Part shown: piece after piece, positions 9,786 through 18,690 of the stretch
How the letters are laid out: every line of letters starts with the position of its first letter
Numbering within the stretch: position 1 is the stretch's first letter
Made by a program: the position numbers and the translations under genes
Source of the DNA: Methylomonas fluvii
GTDB taxonomy: Bacteria > Pseudomonadota > Gammaproteobacteria > Methylococcales > Methylomonadaceae
Assembly (NCBI RefSeq): GCF_014850975.1
Contig: NZ_JACXST010000001.1
Location: 1,674,001-1,738,000, forward strand
DNA length: 64,000 nucleotides
Direction: 5' to 3'
The notes under the pieces: generated by a model
The model's database searches: none
The model's input: the letters and a program-made list of their open reading frames with translations, nothing else
Told to the model about the DNA's origin: nothing

Positions 9786-10181
9786 TTATTCTCCTTTAAT
9801 GGCAGACATCAGGCCGGAAAACTTGTTGTTGATAAACCGTAAGCTGGCTTCGTACTGCACGGCGTTTTCCGCGTATTTGGCTTGCTCGATGTGCGATTCG
9901 ACGGTATTGCCGTCCAGCGAGGCTTGTTGCGGATTGCGGTACAGCAGGTCTGCGCCGAGTACATTATTTTGGCTAGGCAGATGGCCTTGCTGGCTGCGTT
10001 TCAGCTCTGATCCTGCGCCGGCCAGGGTTTGTTGAAACACCGATTTGAAGTCCAGGTCGCGGGCTTTGTAATCGGGCGTGTCGGCGTTGGCCAGGTTTGA
10101 AGCCAGAATCTCGCTGCGCTTTTCGCGCAACGCCAACGCTTGCGGATGTATGCCTAAGGCACTGTCGAAATTAATAGCCAT
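9786..10181 (-). CDS. flgB: Flagellar proximal rod protein FlgB
   Basis: FlgB is the proximal rod subunit closest to the basal body and the first gene of the operon. I start it at the ATG at 10181 (MAINFDSALGIHPQALALR, 131 residues), which has AAAGGTGG five bases upstream. A GTG three codons earlier is less likely because it overlaps that site. The motif REKRSEILASNLANADTPDYKARDLDF is typical of FlgB. A sigma-54-like promoter lies about 30 bases upstream, so transcription of the whole flgB-L operon probably begins here. Confidence 0.96.
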   Translation of the reverse strand: MAINFDSALGIHPQALALREKRSEILASNLANADTPDYKARDLDFKSVFQQTLAGAGSELKRSQQGHLPSQNNVLGADLLYRNPQQASLDGNTVESHIEQAKYAENAVQYEASLRFINNKFSGLMSAIKGE

Positions 10182-10211
10182 AATTGCCACCTTTGGGTTT
10201 TTTAAACCTTA

Positions 10212-10228
10212 AAGCAGTATATGTGCCA
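10212..10228 (-). promoter_or_regulatory. Sigma-54-like promoter of the flgB-L operon
   Basis: The minus strand reads TGGCAC-ATATA-CTGCT. The GG and GC dinucleotides are exactly ten bases apart, as required for a -24/-12 promoter. It would place the transcription start about 20 bases before the flgB ATG. Sigma-54 control of rod and hook genes is well established in Pseudomonas- and Vibrio-type flagellar cascades; its use here is inferred. Confidence 0.75.
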
Positions 10229-10359
10229 TAAAATAAATGTGCTGTTATTTCATTTGTGTAGCGGTTTTGAGGGCTGGGGGGAGTGTCAAAAACCAGTGTT
10301 TCGGGCGGGGCGGCAAAATGCTGCCGCTGCGTTAAGTCGTCAATAAACTGACGAGCGGC

Positions 10360-11226
10360 TTAACCGATTTTTTTGAAGTAGCTGGTTAAGCCGGAGCGAA
10401 CCAGTTCAAAGCTGTTTAAGCCTGTCGGCATCGCTTCGGTACTGCTTAGAAACAGATAGCCACCCGGTTCCAGGCTGTCGGCCATGCGGGTGAGGATGTC
10501 GCGTTTGACTTGATCGGAGAAATAGATCAGGACGTTGCGACAGAAGATCAGGTCAAAACGGCCCAAGGCAGTGAACGATTTGAGCAGGTTGAATTGTTGA
10601 AAACGCACGAGTTGGCTGACTTCCGGGGTAAGTAAGTAGCCGTCGTAATTTTTGTGGAAATACCGGGCTTTTGCCGCGCTATCCAGGCCGCGAGATAGTG
10701 CGGCTTCCGAATACACCGCTCTTTTGGCTTCCTCGAGAATGGCTTCGGAGATGTCCGTGCCGATAATTTGCACGGAGCGGGATTTGCTGGAGGCTCGGAT
10801 GGCTTCCAGGGCGCATATGCCTATCGAGTAAGGTTCCTGGCCGGATGAGCAAGCGGCCGACCAAACTCTTACATTGCCGTTTTTGCGATTTAGCAAGTTG
10901 GGTAAGACTTGGTCTCTGAGTTCGACGAATTGCCGTTCGTCGCGAAACCAGAAGGTCTCGTTGGTGGTCATTGCGTCGATGACGGCGCTTTTGATTTTTT
11001 GCGCCGAAAATGACGCGGATTGCAGGCTGTTGGCCAGTTCAGCGAAGTTTGCGAATTCAAATTTGCCCATCAAGGGCAATAAACGGCTTTTTACCAAGTA
11101 TTGTTTACTGTCGCCCAACTCGATGCCGCAGCTCTGGCTGAGGAATTGTTGTATGGTTTGGTATTCCGCGGCGGAAATGTCGATAATTTTACCCGCCTGA
11201 CTACCCGGTTCAGCCTGGTTCAACAT
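10360..11226 (-). CDS. cheR: Chemotaxis protein methyltransferase CheR
   Basis: CheR methylates glutamates of chemoreceptors using S-adenosylmethionine, which sets adaptation. The 288-residue protein has an N-terminal helical CheR domain (EYQTIQQFLSQSCGIELGDSKQYLVKSRL, about residues 20-75). The methyltransferase fold follows, with NETFWFRDERQF, VRVWSAACSSGQEPYSIGI (the SAM-binding loop) and FDLIFCRNVLIYF. It lies 38 bases after cheV and upstream of flgB, a gene order also seen in Pseudomonas and Vibrio relatives. About 180 bases with a sigma-54-like site separate it from flgB. Confidence 0.95.
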   Translation of the reverse strand: MLNQAEPGSQAGKIIDISAAEYQTIQQFLSQSCGIELGDSKQYLVKSRLLPLMGKFEFANFAELANSLQSASFSAQKIKSAVIDAMTTNETFWFRDERQFVELRDQVLPNLLNRKNGNVRVWSAACSSGQEPYSIGICALEAIRASSKSRSVQIIGTDISEAILEEAKRAVYSEAALSRGLDSAAKARYFHKNYDGYLLTPEVSQLVRFQQFNLLKSFTALGRFDLIFCRNVLIYFSDQVKRDILTRMADSLEPGGYLFLSSTEAMPTGLNSFELVRSGLTSYFKKIG

Positions 11227-11264
11227 ATCTGAGCTTTGCGGGTGTACGGCGCCTCGAGTAGCGG

Positions 11265-12197
11265 TCAGGAATGGGCTGCATGATAAAGTTTGAGCTGATG
11301 CTGGATGGAGTTCATCAGCGAGTCGGGATCAAATTTGGCCAGAAATTCGTTAGCACCGACTTTTTGGACCATTGATGTGTTAAACACCCCGCTTAATGAA
11401 GTATGCAAAATCAAATAGATTTTTTTCATGTTGGGGTCGGCCTTGATTTTGGTGGCGAGGGTATAGCCGTCCATGCGCGGCATTTCCACATCGGAAATGA
11501 TCATCGAGTATTTGTCCTGAATATCGATACCGTCTGCCACCAGCGCGTTTAAATGATCCCAGGCTTCTTGGCCGTCTTTTAGCAGCGTACATTCGATGCC
11601 AATTTGTTGGCAAACCCGTTTAACCTGGTTTCTGGCCACCGATGAATCGTCTACCACCAGGATGTGATCGTTTTTGCTGGTGACTTCCATGTCGATGATT
11701 TCAGCAGAAGCTTCTTCACGGCCGCCGATGACTTCTTTCATCACTTTTTCGACGTCAATCACTTCTATCAGCTCACCGTCGATTTCAGTCACTGCGGTTA
11801 GATAGCTTTCTTTGCCGGTGCCGGTAGGTGGGGCTTTTACTTGTTCCCAGCCGATATTAATGATCCGGTCTACCGAGCCGACCAGGAAGCCTTGAATGGA
11901 GCGGTTGTATTCGGTCACGATGACGTAGCAGCCGGAGTCGCGCACCAAGGGCCTCATGCCGATAGCCATCGACAAATCGAGCACGGGAATGGTTTTGCCG
12001 CGTAGGTGGGCAACGCCGCAAATCACCGAATGCGAGTTGGGAATTTGCGTTAAGGGCGGGCATTGAATCACTTCCTGAACTTTGAAAACATTAATCCCAA
12101 AGCGTTGTTTACTAACAAGTTTAAACAACAAGAGTTCGAATCTGTTGTGCCCCGCCAGTTTGGTGCGCTGATCGACTCCGTCTAAGACTCCGGCCAT
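11265..12197 (-). CDS. cheV: Chemotaxis coupling and response-regulator protein CheV
   Basis: CheV joins a CheW-like coupling domain to a phosphorylatable receiver and adjusts receptor-kinase signalling. In this 310-residue protein the CheW-like part spans about residues 20-160 (FGINVFKVQEVIQCPPLTQIPN, then GVAHLRGKTIPVLDLS). The receiver follows at about 175-300, with acidic residues in HILVVDDSSVARNQ and the phospho-acceptor Asp in SMIISDVEMPRMDGYTL. It is transcribed divergently from flgA and is followed by cheR. Confidence 0.95.
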   Translation of the reverse strand: MAGVLDGVDQRTKLAGHNRFELLLFKLVSKQRFGINVFKVQEVIQCPPLTQIPNSHSVICGVAHLRGKTIPVLDLSMAIGMRPLVRDSGCYVIVTEYNRSIQGFLVGSVDRIINIGWEQVKAPPTGTGKESYLTAVTEIDGELIEVIDVEKVMKEVIGGREEASAEIIDMEVTSKNDHILVVDDSSVARNQVKRVCQQIGIECTLLKDGQEAWDHLNALVADGIDIQDKYSMIISDVEMPRMDGYTLATKIKADPNMKKIYLILHTSLSGVFNTSMVQKVGANEFLAKFDPDSLMNSIQHQLKLYHAAHS

Positions 12198-12263
12198 AAA
12201 ACCCCCTGAAATATACTGCTTGCAATTATAGACACTTTGCTTTTATTTACTTTATAAAATTAC

Positions 12264-12280
12264 TGGTATGTTTCGTGCTT
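12264..12280 (+). promoter_or_regulatory. Sigma-54-like promoter of flgA
   Basis: The sequence TGGTAT-GTTTC-GTGCT has the GG and GC elements exactly ten bases apart and lies about 23 bases before the flgA start. It is weaker than the flgB site at the third and fourth -24 positions, but geometry and location agree with a second-tier flagellar promoter. Confidence 0.6.
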
Positions 12281-12302
12281 TGTTCTTGCAAAAGTCAAAA
12301 AA

Positions 12303-13004
12303 ATGGCGACTGCAATGAAGATCAAAAACTTGAGAGTGATTTGGCTGTTGGTCTGCGAAACAGCGTTAGCGGGGCCGATGCAATCGGTGCCGTTGATCCA
12401 GGATGCTGTTAACCAATACATCAGTAACAACCTTGTTCCTGGCGGCAAATACGAAATAGGCGGCGCGCAAATTGATCCGCGTTTGCAATTGCCGCAGTGC
12501 GAACAACCATTGCAGGTATTTACCCAATCCGGCGAAATAAAGCCGGGCAGGAATACGGTGGGAGTGCGTTGCCAGGGTGAAAGAGGCTGGACGATTTACA
12601 GCATGGTATCGGTAAGGTCGTTTAAAGACGTATTGGTCTTGAATCGGTCATTACAGCGCAATGATGTGATTCGTGCCGAGTATTTGACTGCGGAAACCCG
12701 CGATATTGGCTTGTTGCAACAGGGTTATCTGACTGAGTTGGATGATGTCGTTGATAAGCAGGCGGTACGCAATATTCCCGCCGGCAGTGTGTTGAGCAAA
12801 CTGCACGTTACCGAGTTGACGTTGGTCAAGCGGGGCGAACGGGTGAATATTCAATCAGGCAAGGCCGGAGTGCTGATTAGCGCGGTTGGCACGGCGATGG
12901 CTGATGGTGCCAAAGGTCAGAAAATCAACGTAAAAAACTTGTCTTCGCAACGCGTAATCCAGGCCACCGTGGTGGATTCCGGTCAGGTATCGGTTTATTT
13001 TTGA
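12303..13004 (+). CDS. flgA: Flagellar P-ring assembly chaperone FlgA
   Basis: FlgA is a periplasmic chaperone that helps FlgI form the P-ring. The product is 233 residues from the ATG at 12303. A second ATG four codons later (MKIKNLRVIWLLVCETALA) may be the true start of the signal peptide; neither has a strong ribosome site. The C-terminal half carries the SAF domain (AGSVLSKLHVTELTLVKRGERVNIQS). It ends with the usual FlgA stretch NVKNLSSQRVIQATVVDSGQVSVYF. It is followed by flgM and flgN, the classic flgAMN order. Confidence 0.94.
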   Translation: MATAMKIKNLRVIWLLVCETALAGPMQSVPLIQDAVNQYISNNLVPGGKYEIGGAQIDPRLQLPQCEQPLQVFTQSGEIKPGRNTVGVRCQGERGWTIYSMVSVRSFKDVLVLNRSLQRNDVIRAEYLTAETRDIGLLQQGYLTELDDVVDKQAVRNIPAGSVLSKLHVTELTLVKRGERVNIQSGKAGVLISAVGTAMADGAKGQKINVKNLSSQRVIQATVVDSGQVSVYF

Positions 13005-13012
13005 TAAAGCGT

Positions 13013-13039
13013 TAAAGGAATTTATGATGATGCCGCTAA
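13013..13039 (+). promoter_or_regulatory. Sigma-28 (FliA)-like promoter of flgM
   Basis: TAAAGGAA, an 11-base spacer and GCCGCTAA match the FliA consensus (TAAAGTTT-N11-GCCGATAA) at most positions with exactly the right spacing. It lies directly after flgA and about 35 bases before the flgM ATG. It would make flgM-flgN a late, FliA-dependent unit, as known for flgM in enteric bacteria. Confidence 0.7.
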
Positions 13040-13073
13040 ATGCTACAGATAAAACTAATTTAGGAATACCGTC

Positions 13074-13379
13074 ATGGCTATCGACCCTATCACCAGCAAA
13101 TCTGTTAGCACACCGCTACCGGCAAAACCAGCGGTTAAGGACTCGGCAGAGCTTAAAGAGAAGCCCGTCAGCGGCGCCTCCACGGACACAGTCAACATCA
13201 CCGCGACCGCTCTGGACATTAAATCGGCAACCGCTGCAAGCGCTACCGCCCCGGTGGTGAACGAAGACCGAGTGGCGGCCATAAAAGCCGCTGTGCAGGA
13301 CGGCAGCTATCAAGTAAACGCCGAGCGCGTTGCCGAGAAAATGTTGCAATTTGAAGGTCAACTAACCAATAGCACGTGA
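13074..13379 (+). CDS. flgM: Anti-sigma-28 factor FlgM
   Basis: FlgM binds and inhibits the flagellar sigma factor FliA until the hook is finished, when FlgM is exported. The 101-residue product has a low-complexity, disordered first half rich in Ala, Ser, Thr and Lys. The conserved C-terminal FliA-binding region follows ([32 protein letters not shown]). AGGA lies eight bases before the ATG. It stands between flgA and flgN and has its own sigma-28-like promoter. Confidence 0.93.
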   Translation: MAIDPITSKSVSTPLPAKPAVKDSAELKEKPVSGASTDTVNITATALDIKSATAASATAPVVNEDRVAAIKAAVQDGSYQVNAERVAEKMLQFEGQLTNST

Positions 13380-13383
13380 CGTC

Positions 13384-13878
13384 ATGATAGAGAAAACTTA
13401 TCAAATTACCGAGAAACTACTAAATAACGGTTTAAAAGCAACGCAAAGTTTGCACGAGCTGCTGAACGCCGAAGCCGCAAACCTGAAACAAAAAACCGAT
13501 CCGGATGCCATATCGGCAATCGCTGCCCACAAAAAAGATCTGGTTGCCCAGCTTGAGCAATTTACCAAGCAACTCGGGCAGGTACTCGCCACCGAGCAAT
13601 TGGTGGTGAGTAACGATGGCATCAAAGCCTATCTTGTCAAAGCTAAGTCAGCCGGTATCAATATCTCCGAGTCCTGGAATTATTGGAATCACATCGTTAG
13701 GCTCTCCCAAACCTGTCGCACAATTAACGAACAAAACGGTGCCAGCATTGCGTTATTGAGTCGACATACGCAAAGATCACTGCAAATCTTAAGAGGCAAG
13801 TCGCCGTTAGCCGCTACCTATGGACCCGATGGCGTCACCCGCAACGAGCTGTTTTCGCATACATTAATTTCGGTGTAG
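13384..13878 (+). CDS. flgN: Flagellar export chaperone FlgN
   Basis: FlgN is the cytoplasmic chaperone for the hook-associated proteins FlgK and FlgL. The 164-residue product is almost wholly helical. It has long amphipathic stretches (LHELLNAEAANLKQKTDPDAISAIAAHKKDLVAQLEQFTKQLGQ) and the C-terminal NEQNGASIALLSRHTQRSLQILRG that typifies FlgN. It starts four bases after flgM, so the two are co-transcribed. The sequence is too divergent for certainty from motifs alone, but order and length make the call strong. Confidence 0.88.
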   Translation: MIEKTYQITEKLLNNGLKATQSLHELLNAEAANLKQKTDPDAISAIAAHKKDLVAQLEQFTKQLGQVLATEQLVVSNDGIKAYLVKAKSAGINISESWNYWNHIVRLSQTCRTINEQNGASIALLSRHTQRSLQILRGKSPLAATYGPDGVTRNELFSHTLISV

Positions 13879-13911
13879 ACTGAGCGGCGAATAACCAGAC
13901 AGGTCGCTCAT

Positions 13912-14691
13912 ATGCTGCGAAAACTCAAGCATTTATTTTCAAAACCGTTGCCGACGGAGTCCGCTCACGATGACGATGACGAGCTATTGAGTTTTGAGAA
14001 CCCCAACTTTATTACCGATCCTGACAGGATTGCCAAGTTACTGGGTGAAATTGAAAATAGTTCGCCGCTATGTACCGTTCAGGTTGAGGGCGAGGACTTT
14101 AGTTCCTCGATATTGGCAGTCAAATTGGATAAGAAAGTCATTATCCTCGACGAACTGATGCCTAAACACGGTAACGATTTTTTGTTGCTTAGTCGTTCGT
14201 TGAAACTCTCTACCTTTCATAAGGGTATCCATTTATCGTTTAATCTGGCGGGAATCGAAGTCGGTCATTCACGGGGAATCAATTACTACAAAGCCCCATT
14301 CCCTGATCGCGTGTTTTATCCCCAGCGGCGGCGCACCCCGCGTCTGGAAATAAGCAGTATCGATATTCCGTTTTCCGGCGTTGTTCAGCGTACGGGTATT
14401 TCAGTCGGAGGTAGTCTGTTCGATTTATCCAGAGGCGGAGCAGGGATTACCGTTCCCGTTAATAGGGCGCGGGTTCAGCGCGGCGACACCGTCAAAAACT
14501 GCCAAATCACCTTTGAAGATTACGTAATGGATTTTGATCTGTCCGTACGCTTTGTAAAGCCGGTGTCGGCGGCATCAGCCAAAGTGCAAATCGGCGGATT
14601 ATTCGAAAACCTGTCTGCAAAAAGCCAATCCAAGCTGTCCTATTTCATCACTTCGCTTGAACGCGTGGAGATTAGAAAACAGAAAGCCTAG
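13912..14691 (+). CDS. YcgR-like flagellar brake protein with PilZ domain
   Basis: The 259-residue protein resembles YcgR, which binds cyclic di-GMP and slows the flagellar motor. Residues about 45-135 look like the N-terminal YcgR flagellar domain. The C-terminal PilZ domain shows the arginine motif PQRRRTPRLE (about residue 140) and the DLSRGGAGI motif (D/N-x-S-x-x-G) that together bind cyclic di-GMP. It follows flgN by 33 bases, which supports a role in motility. I see no membrane segment. The gene could be named ycgR, but I leave the symbol blank because similarity in the first domain is modest. Confidence 0.82.
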   Translation: MLRKLKHLFSKPLPTESAHDDDDELLSFENPNFITDPDRIAKLLGEIENSSPLCTVQVEGEDFSSSILAVKLDKKVIILDELMPKHGNDFLLLSRSLKLSTFHKGIHLSFNLAGIEVGHSRGINYYKAPFPDRVFYPQRRRTPRLEISSIDIPFSGVVQRTGISVGGSLFDLSRGGAGITVPVNRARVQRGDTVKNCQITFEDYVMDFDLSVRFVKPVSAASAKVQIGGLFENLSAKSQSKLSYFITSLERVEIRKQKA

Positions 14692-14723
14692 TCTTCTGGC
14701 CTGTGGTAAAATAACGCGCTAAG

Positions 14724-14800
14724 GTCCCGGTAGCTCAGCAGGATAGAGCGGTCCCCTCCTAAGGGACAGGTCGGACGTTCGAATCGTCTCCGGGACGCCA
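14724..14800 (+). tRNA. tRNA-Arg (anticodon CCT)
   Basis: The acceptor stem pairs GTCCCGG with CCGGGAC, followed by discriminator G and an encoded CCA. The D arm (GCTC...GAGC), an anticodon stem GTCCC/GGGAC with loop CTCCTAA, and a T arm with TTCGAAT are all present. The anticodon is CCT, which reads AGG arginine codons. An integrase gene starts 110 bases downstream, so the 3' end of this tRNA is the likely attachment site of the element that follows. Confidence 0.97.
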
Positions 14801-14909
14801 TAAAAATCAATTGCTTGCCAAGAGATCAGCTGGAAAAGTAGAATTCAGATTGATTTTTTGGGGCAAATTTGGGGCATTGCTTGCTACAGGGACACATTGG
14901 CAAGCTTAT

Positions 14910-15887
14910 ATGGCGACTTTCGAAAAGCGTGGTGATTATCAATGGCGGGCAAAAGTCCGCATTAAAGGCTTTCCGTCCCAATCGAAAACTTTTGATACCA
15001 AGTCTGATGCGGAATCATGGGCGAAAGTAGTGGAAAGCGAGATGGTGCGTGGCGTTTGGGTTTCTCACTCTGAAGCTGAGAAAACCACCCTTCGTGAATT
15101 ACTGAGGAGGTATCAGGACGAAATACTTCCGACTAAAAAATCTCAACGCCCTGTAATTTACCAAATGAAAGCAATCAATCACCACATCGGTGATTATTTT
15201 TTAGCGTCTTTAACATCCAGTAAAATAGCCAGTTACAGGGATCAGCGCCTTAAAGAGGTTGACCCGCAAACAGTGCGCAAAGATTTATCTCTCATTCAAA
15301 GAGTCATCAATATAGCTATGAAAGAATGGGGCATTGCTTTACCTCAAGGTAATCCAGTCCTACAAATTAAGATGCCAAAACAACCTGAAGGCCGTGATCG
15401 CCGTCTACAAGATGGTGAAGAACAGAAAATCTCACTTGAATTAAGTGAAAATATTTTGATGCACTCAGTTTTTTTATTTGCTATTGAAACTGGGATGCGT
15501 AGAGGTGAAATTGTGTCTATGCGTTGGGAGGATGTTGACTTCAATGTTTGTGTCGTCAAAATTCCTCAAACAAAAACAGATGTTTCAAGAAAAATACCCC
15601 TGAGTTCTAAGGCTAGTGAGATTTTGATGGCTTTACCTCGCAGAATTGATCAGAGAGTTTGGAGTATCAAGCCAGATTCGATAACTCAGGCATTTGATCG
15701 CGCATGTGTCCGGGCAAATATTCAAAATCTTCGTTTCCACGATTTGCGCCACGAAGCCACTAGTCGCTTCTTTGAGCGTGGATTGAATATAATTGAGGTC
15801 GCAACCATCACAGGCCATAAGGATCTGAAAATGCTTAAACGGTATACTCATTTAAGAGCTGAGGATTTAGCAAAAAAACTTGGCTAG
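14910..15887 (+). CDS. Tyrosine-type site-specific integrase
   Basis: This 325-residue recombinase would insert or excise a genomic island at the adjacent tRNA-Arg. I start it at ATG 14910 (MATFEKRGDYQWRAKVRIKG), the usual start of this family; an earlier frame opening at 14811 has no family sequence. An N-terminal arm-binding domain and a SAM-like core-binding domain come first. The catalytic domain holds Arg in ETGMRRGEI, the HDLRHE box (His-x-x-Arg), a later His in TGHKDLKMLKRYTH, and Tyr in RYTH. All catalytic residues seem present. It is nearly full length for P4-like or phage integrases. Confidence 0.93.
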   Translation: MATFEKRGDYQWRAKVRIKGFPSQSKTFDTKSDAESWAKVVESEMVRGVWVSHSEAEKTTLRELLRRYQDEILPTKKSQRPVIYQMKAINHHIGDYFLASLTSSKIASYRDQRLKEVDPQTVRKDLSLIQRVINIAMKEWGIALPQGNPVLQIKMPKQPEGRDRRLQDGEEQKISLELSENILMHSVFLFAIETGMRRGEIVSMRWEDVDFNVCVVKIPQTKTDVSRKIPLSSKASEILMALPRRIDQRVWSIKPDSITQAFDRACVRANIQNLRFHDLRHEATSRFFERGLNIIEVATITGHKDLKMLKRYTHLRAEDLAKKLG

Positions 15888-16002
15888 CTGTTTCGGTACT
15901 ATCGGCAATCTGCTCTCGATAAGAGAAAAGCAGAGAAACTTGATTAGACTAACTGGGCAGAGTAGGATTGGGCATTACCTTTTAATACCGGATCGGTTAG
16001 CC

Positions 16003-16272
16003 ATGACTACTAAAGCTGTTAAGTTAGATGATGCTCTTTATGATCGCTTGAAAGTTTTAGGCGAGTCACAGCAACGCTCACCACATTGGCTAATGAAAGA
16101 AGCAATCCGGCAATTTATAGACCGAGAAGAAGCTGCGCAACAAATTCGCCGAGATACGCTACAACGTTTAGCTACATATGAGCAAGATGGCAAAGCTATT
16201 AGCCATGACGAGGTGGATCTTTGGTTGGCTGCTTGGGGGACTGATAGCGAGGGGCAATGCCCCCTCGCCTGA
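16003..16272 (+). CDS. Ribbon-helix-helix antitoxin (CopG/ParD-like)
   Basis: The 89-residue protein begins MTTKAVKLDDALYDRLKVLGESQQRSPHWLMKEAIRQFIDREE, the beta-strand plus two-helix pattern of ribbon-helix-helix DNA-binding proteins. Such proteins repress their own operon and neutralise a ParE/RelE-type toxin. I choose ATG 16003 because the family motif starts there; the frame is open further upstream without family sequence. The toxin gene overlaps its last 16 bases. Since the toxin is truncated, the antitoxin is probably an orphan now. Confidence 0.85.
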   Translation: MTTKAVKLDDALYDRLKVLGESQQRSPHWLMKEAIRQFIDREEAAQQIRRDTLQRLATYEQDGKAISHDEVDLWLAAWGTDSEGQCPLA

Positions 16273-16342
16273 TCTGGCTACCACAAGCCCTCACTGATTT
16301 AGTCCGCCTTCGCGAGTTTATCCATGTACACAGTCCGACTGC
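16257..16342 (+). pseudogene. ParE/RelE-like toxin, truncated by an IS21 element
   Basis: The frame starts MPPRLIWLPQALTDLVRLREF and continues to HSPTA, the typical N-terminal third of a ParE/RelE toxin. It has a GAGGGG ribosome site and overlaps the antitoxin gene. After about 29 codons the sequence runs into the terminal repeat of the IS21 element, and the frame continues only with IS sequence. I looked for the rest of the toxin right of the IS (after 18803) and did not see it. The toxin is therefore broken. Confidence 0.75.
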
Positions 16343-16416
16343 TGTCAAACGGCTTAGAAAACTTTCCAAAAGTATCCAGGAAAGATCGTCGAAAAGTTTC
16401 CAGTTACAGCGACGGG

Positions 16417-17166
16417 TTATTGGTTTTCCACCGCCTTTTTTCGTTGCTTGAATCGATAGGAATCATTGCCGGTTTCCAAAATATCGCAGTGGTGGGTAAT
16501 ACGATCTAAAAGCGCCGTGGTCATCTTGGCATCGCCGAATACCTGAACCCATTCGCCGAAATTGAGATTGGTGGTGATGATCAAGGATGTTTTTTCATAG
16601 AGTTGGCTGATCAGGTGGAATAGCAAGGCGCCACCGGATGCGGGAAAAGGTAGATAACCCAATTCATCTAGGATGACAGCATCCATGGTGGTCAGTTGCT
16701 TCGCGAGATTACCGGCTTTGCCCTGCTGTTTTTCTTTATCCAATTGGTTGACGAGATCGACGGCGTTGTAGAAGCGTAACCGCTTGCCTTGGTGAATGGC
16801 CGCCACGCCCAAGGCCGTTGCGAGATGGGTTTTACCGGTGCCAGTACCGCCGACTAAAATGAGGTTGTAGGCTTGATCCATGAAGCCAGCGGTCGCGAGC
16901 TGTTCGATTCTGGCTTTGGGCAGCGGTGTTTCTACCCAGTCAAAATTCATCAAGTCACGATGAATGGGAAAGCGCGCCGCTTTGAGTTGATAATTCAAAC
17001 TGCGTGCCTGGCGATCCGCTAGTTCCGTGGCAATCAAGCGATCCAACCAGACTTCCGGCATAACGGGTTTTTGCTGAAGCCCATATTCGGCTTGCCATTC
17101 GTTCCAGGCAGAGGCCATACCGAACAGATGCAGGGTTTTCAGTTGCGCAGCGCGATCAATGGACAT
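16417..17166 (-). CDS. istB: IS21 helper ATPase IstB
   Basis: IstB is the AAA+ ATPase that helps the IstA transposase choose and engage a target. The 249-residue product has the Walker A motif [11 protein letters not shown] (about residues 106-116), Walker B VILDELGY, and the DnaC-like [14 protein letters not shown] segment. Length is normal, the frame is intact, and its start overlaps the end of istA, the usual arrangement. Because IstA is frameshifted, the ATPase probably has no active partner from this copy. Confidence 0.93.
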   Translation of the reverse strand: MSIDRAAQLKTLHLFGMASAWNEWQAEYGLQQKPVMPEVWLDRLIATELADRQARSLNYQLKAARFPIHRDLMNFDWVETPLPKARIEQLATAGFMDQAYNLILVGGTGTGKTHLATALGVAAIHQGKRLRFYNAVDLVNQLDKEKQQGKAGNLAKQLTTMDAVILDELGYLPFPASGGALLFHLISQLYEKTSLIITTNLNFGEWVQVFGDAKMTTALLDRITHHCDILETGNDSYRFKQRKKAVENQ

Positions 17167-18690
17167 GGCGAGCGCTCCGTAAGGTGTCGTAACGGCTGCA
17201 ATCGGCGACGGGTTCGAGCGTGAGTGTGGGTGTCGATGCCGGTGTATTCGCCAACGGTTTTGGTTGAGCGGCTTCCGTTAGGCGTCGCATTTCATTGAGT
17301 ACGATGGCCGCGCTAATCACGCCGGTTTGCAAGGTCAGATCACAGGCCACGTCCAGCGTGTCCAGACCGGCTTCCCCCAGGTCTCTCGCCACTTGTGCCC
17401 TGTGGGTATTAACAGCAGATCGACAAAGGCTCTATCGCCCTTGTCTTGCTTGAGGATACGATCATGTACCACTTTGATGGCAACCGGCAAATCCCAGGTC
17501 ACAAACGGCGCACCATGACGGAGTGCACCGGGTTTTTTTTCGAGTACCGGCAGATAATGCCAGGGATCACAGATTAACTGATCTCGCCCAAAACGGCGCT
17601 CATGGTCGGCAATCACTTTGCCATCCGCCACTATGCCGATGCGATGCGCCGTGAGTCGTACTGATACCACGCGATTGGCCCATGCGGCCGGGACACTATA
17701 CCGATTGCGATCAATACAGATCAGGCACTGGCTGGATACTCGGCGCATCGATTCCACATAACCCTCGAATGGCGCCTTGATGGGCAACAGCAATGGCCGC
17801 TCTTCCGCGAAGCATTCCGCTGTTGAGCGACTAGTCTGCTCGGGATGCGGTCGAGCCGCCAGTTCTTGGCAACGTCTTGCCAGCCAAGCATTCAGCTCGG
17901 TAAAGTTGGCACAATGTGGCAGCGGCGTGAATAGCCATTCGCGGATATTACCAACCTGATTTTCGACCTGGCCTTTCTCCCAGCCCGCTTCGGGCGTACA
18001 GGCTATAGGCTCGAACAGATAGTGATTGGCTAAGGCTAGGAAACGGCGATTAAAGCGCCGCTCCTTGCCGACAAAGATCGCGTCCACCACGGTTTTCAGA
18101 TTGTCATAGACCATACGTTTGGGTACACCGCCGAAGAATGCGAATGCCTGATTATGGGCGTCCAATACCATTTCCTGGGTTTCACGCGGATAAGCAATGA
18201 CAAACATTTGCCGACTGTAGGTCAAACGGAAATGCGCCACCTTGACGATTTGTTCCACGCCGCCCAGCACCGCTGTTTCATGACTCCAGTCAAACTGGCA
18301 CGTTTCGCCGGGTGGAAAGGCTAACGGGACGAAAGCCTGTTTGACACTGGGTTTGCCAGAGTGATTTAGCTTCCAGTCTTTGACACGACGCTGCACCGCC
18401 GTGTACCCACCGATATAACCTTCAATCTGCAAACACTCGAATAGCCGTTGGGCGGTGCGTCTTTGCTTGCGGGGCAAGCAAGCGTCTTTTGCCAGCCAGT
18501 CATCTAGCAGTTTGAGATAGTCGCCTAGCTTCGGGTGAGGTTGATCCTTTCGGATCGGATAAACCGGCTCTTCGACCGTCTTGAGGTGTTTACGAATAGT
18601 GGGACGGGACAGCTTGAATAATTTCGCCAAGGCGCTGACGGTGACATTCTCAACAAAATGCAATCGCCTGATTTCGGTTATGACTTCCAT
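17156..18690 (-). pseudogene. istA: IS21 transposase IstA, interrupted by a frameshift
   Basis: IstA is the DDE transposase of IS21 elements. I start at ATG 18690 (MEVITEIRRLHF), which has GGAG eight bases upstream. An N-terminal helix-turn-helix (VSALAKLFKLSRPTIRKHL) and the catalytic core (PGETCQFDWSHE, then GVPKRMVYDNLKTVV) are present. The first frame ends at 17335 with sequence unlike the family. The true C-terminus continues in another frame from about 17400 (HRAQVARDLGEAGLDTLDVAC) to 17156, just past the istB start. One base missing from a CCC run near 17404 explains it. A sequencing error or ribosomal slip cannot be excluded. Confidence 0.85.
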
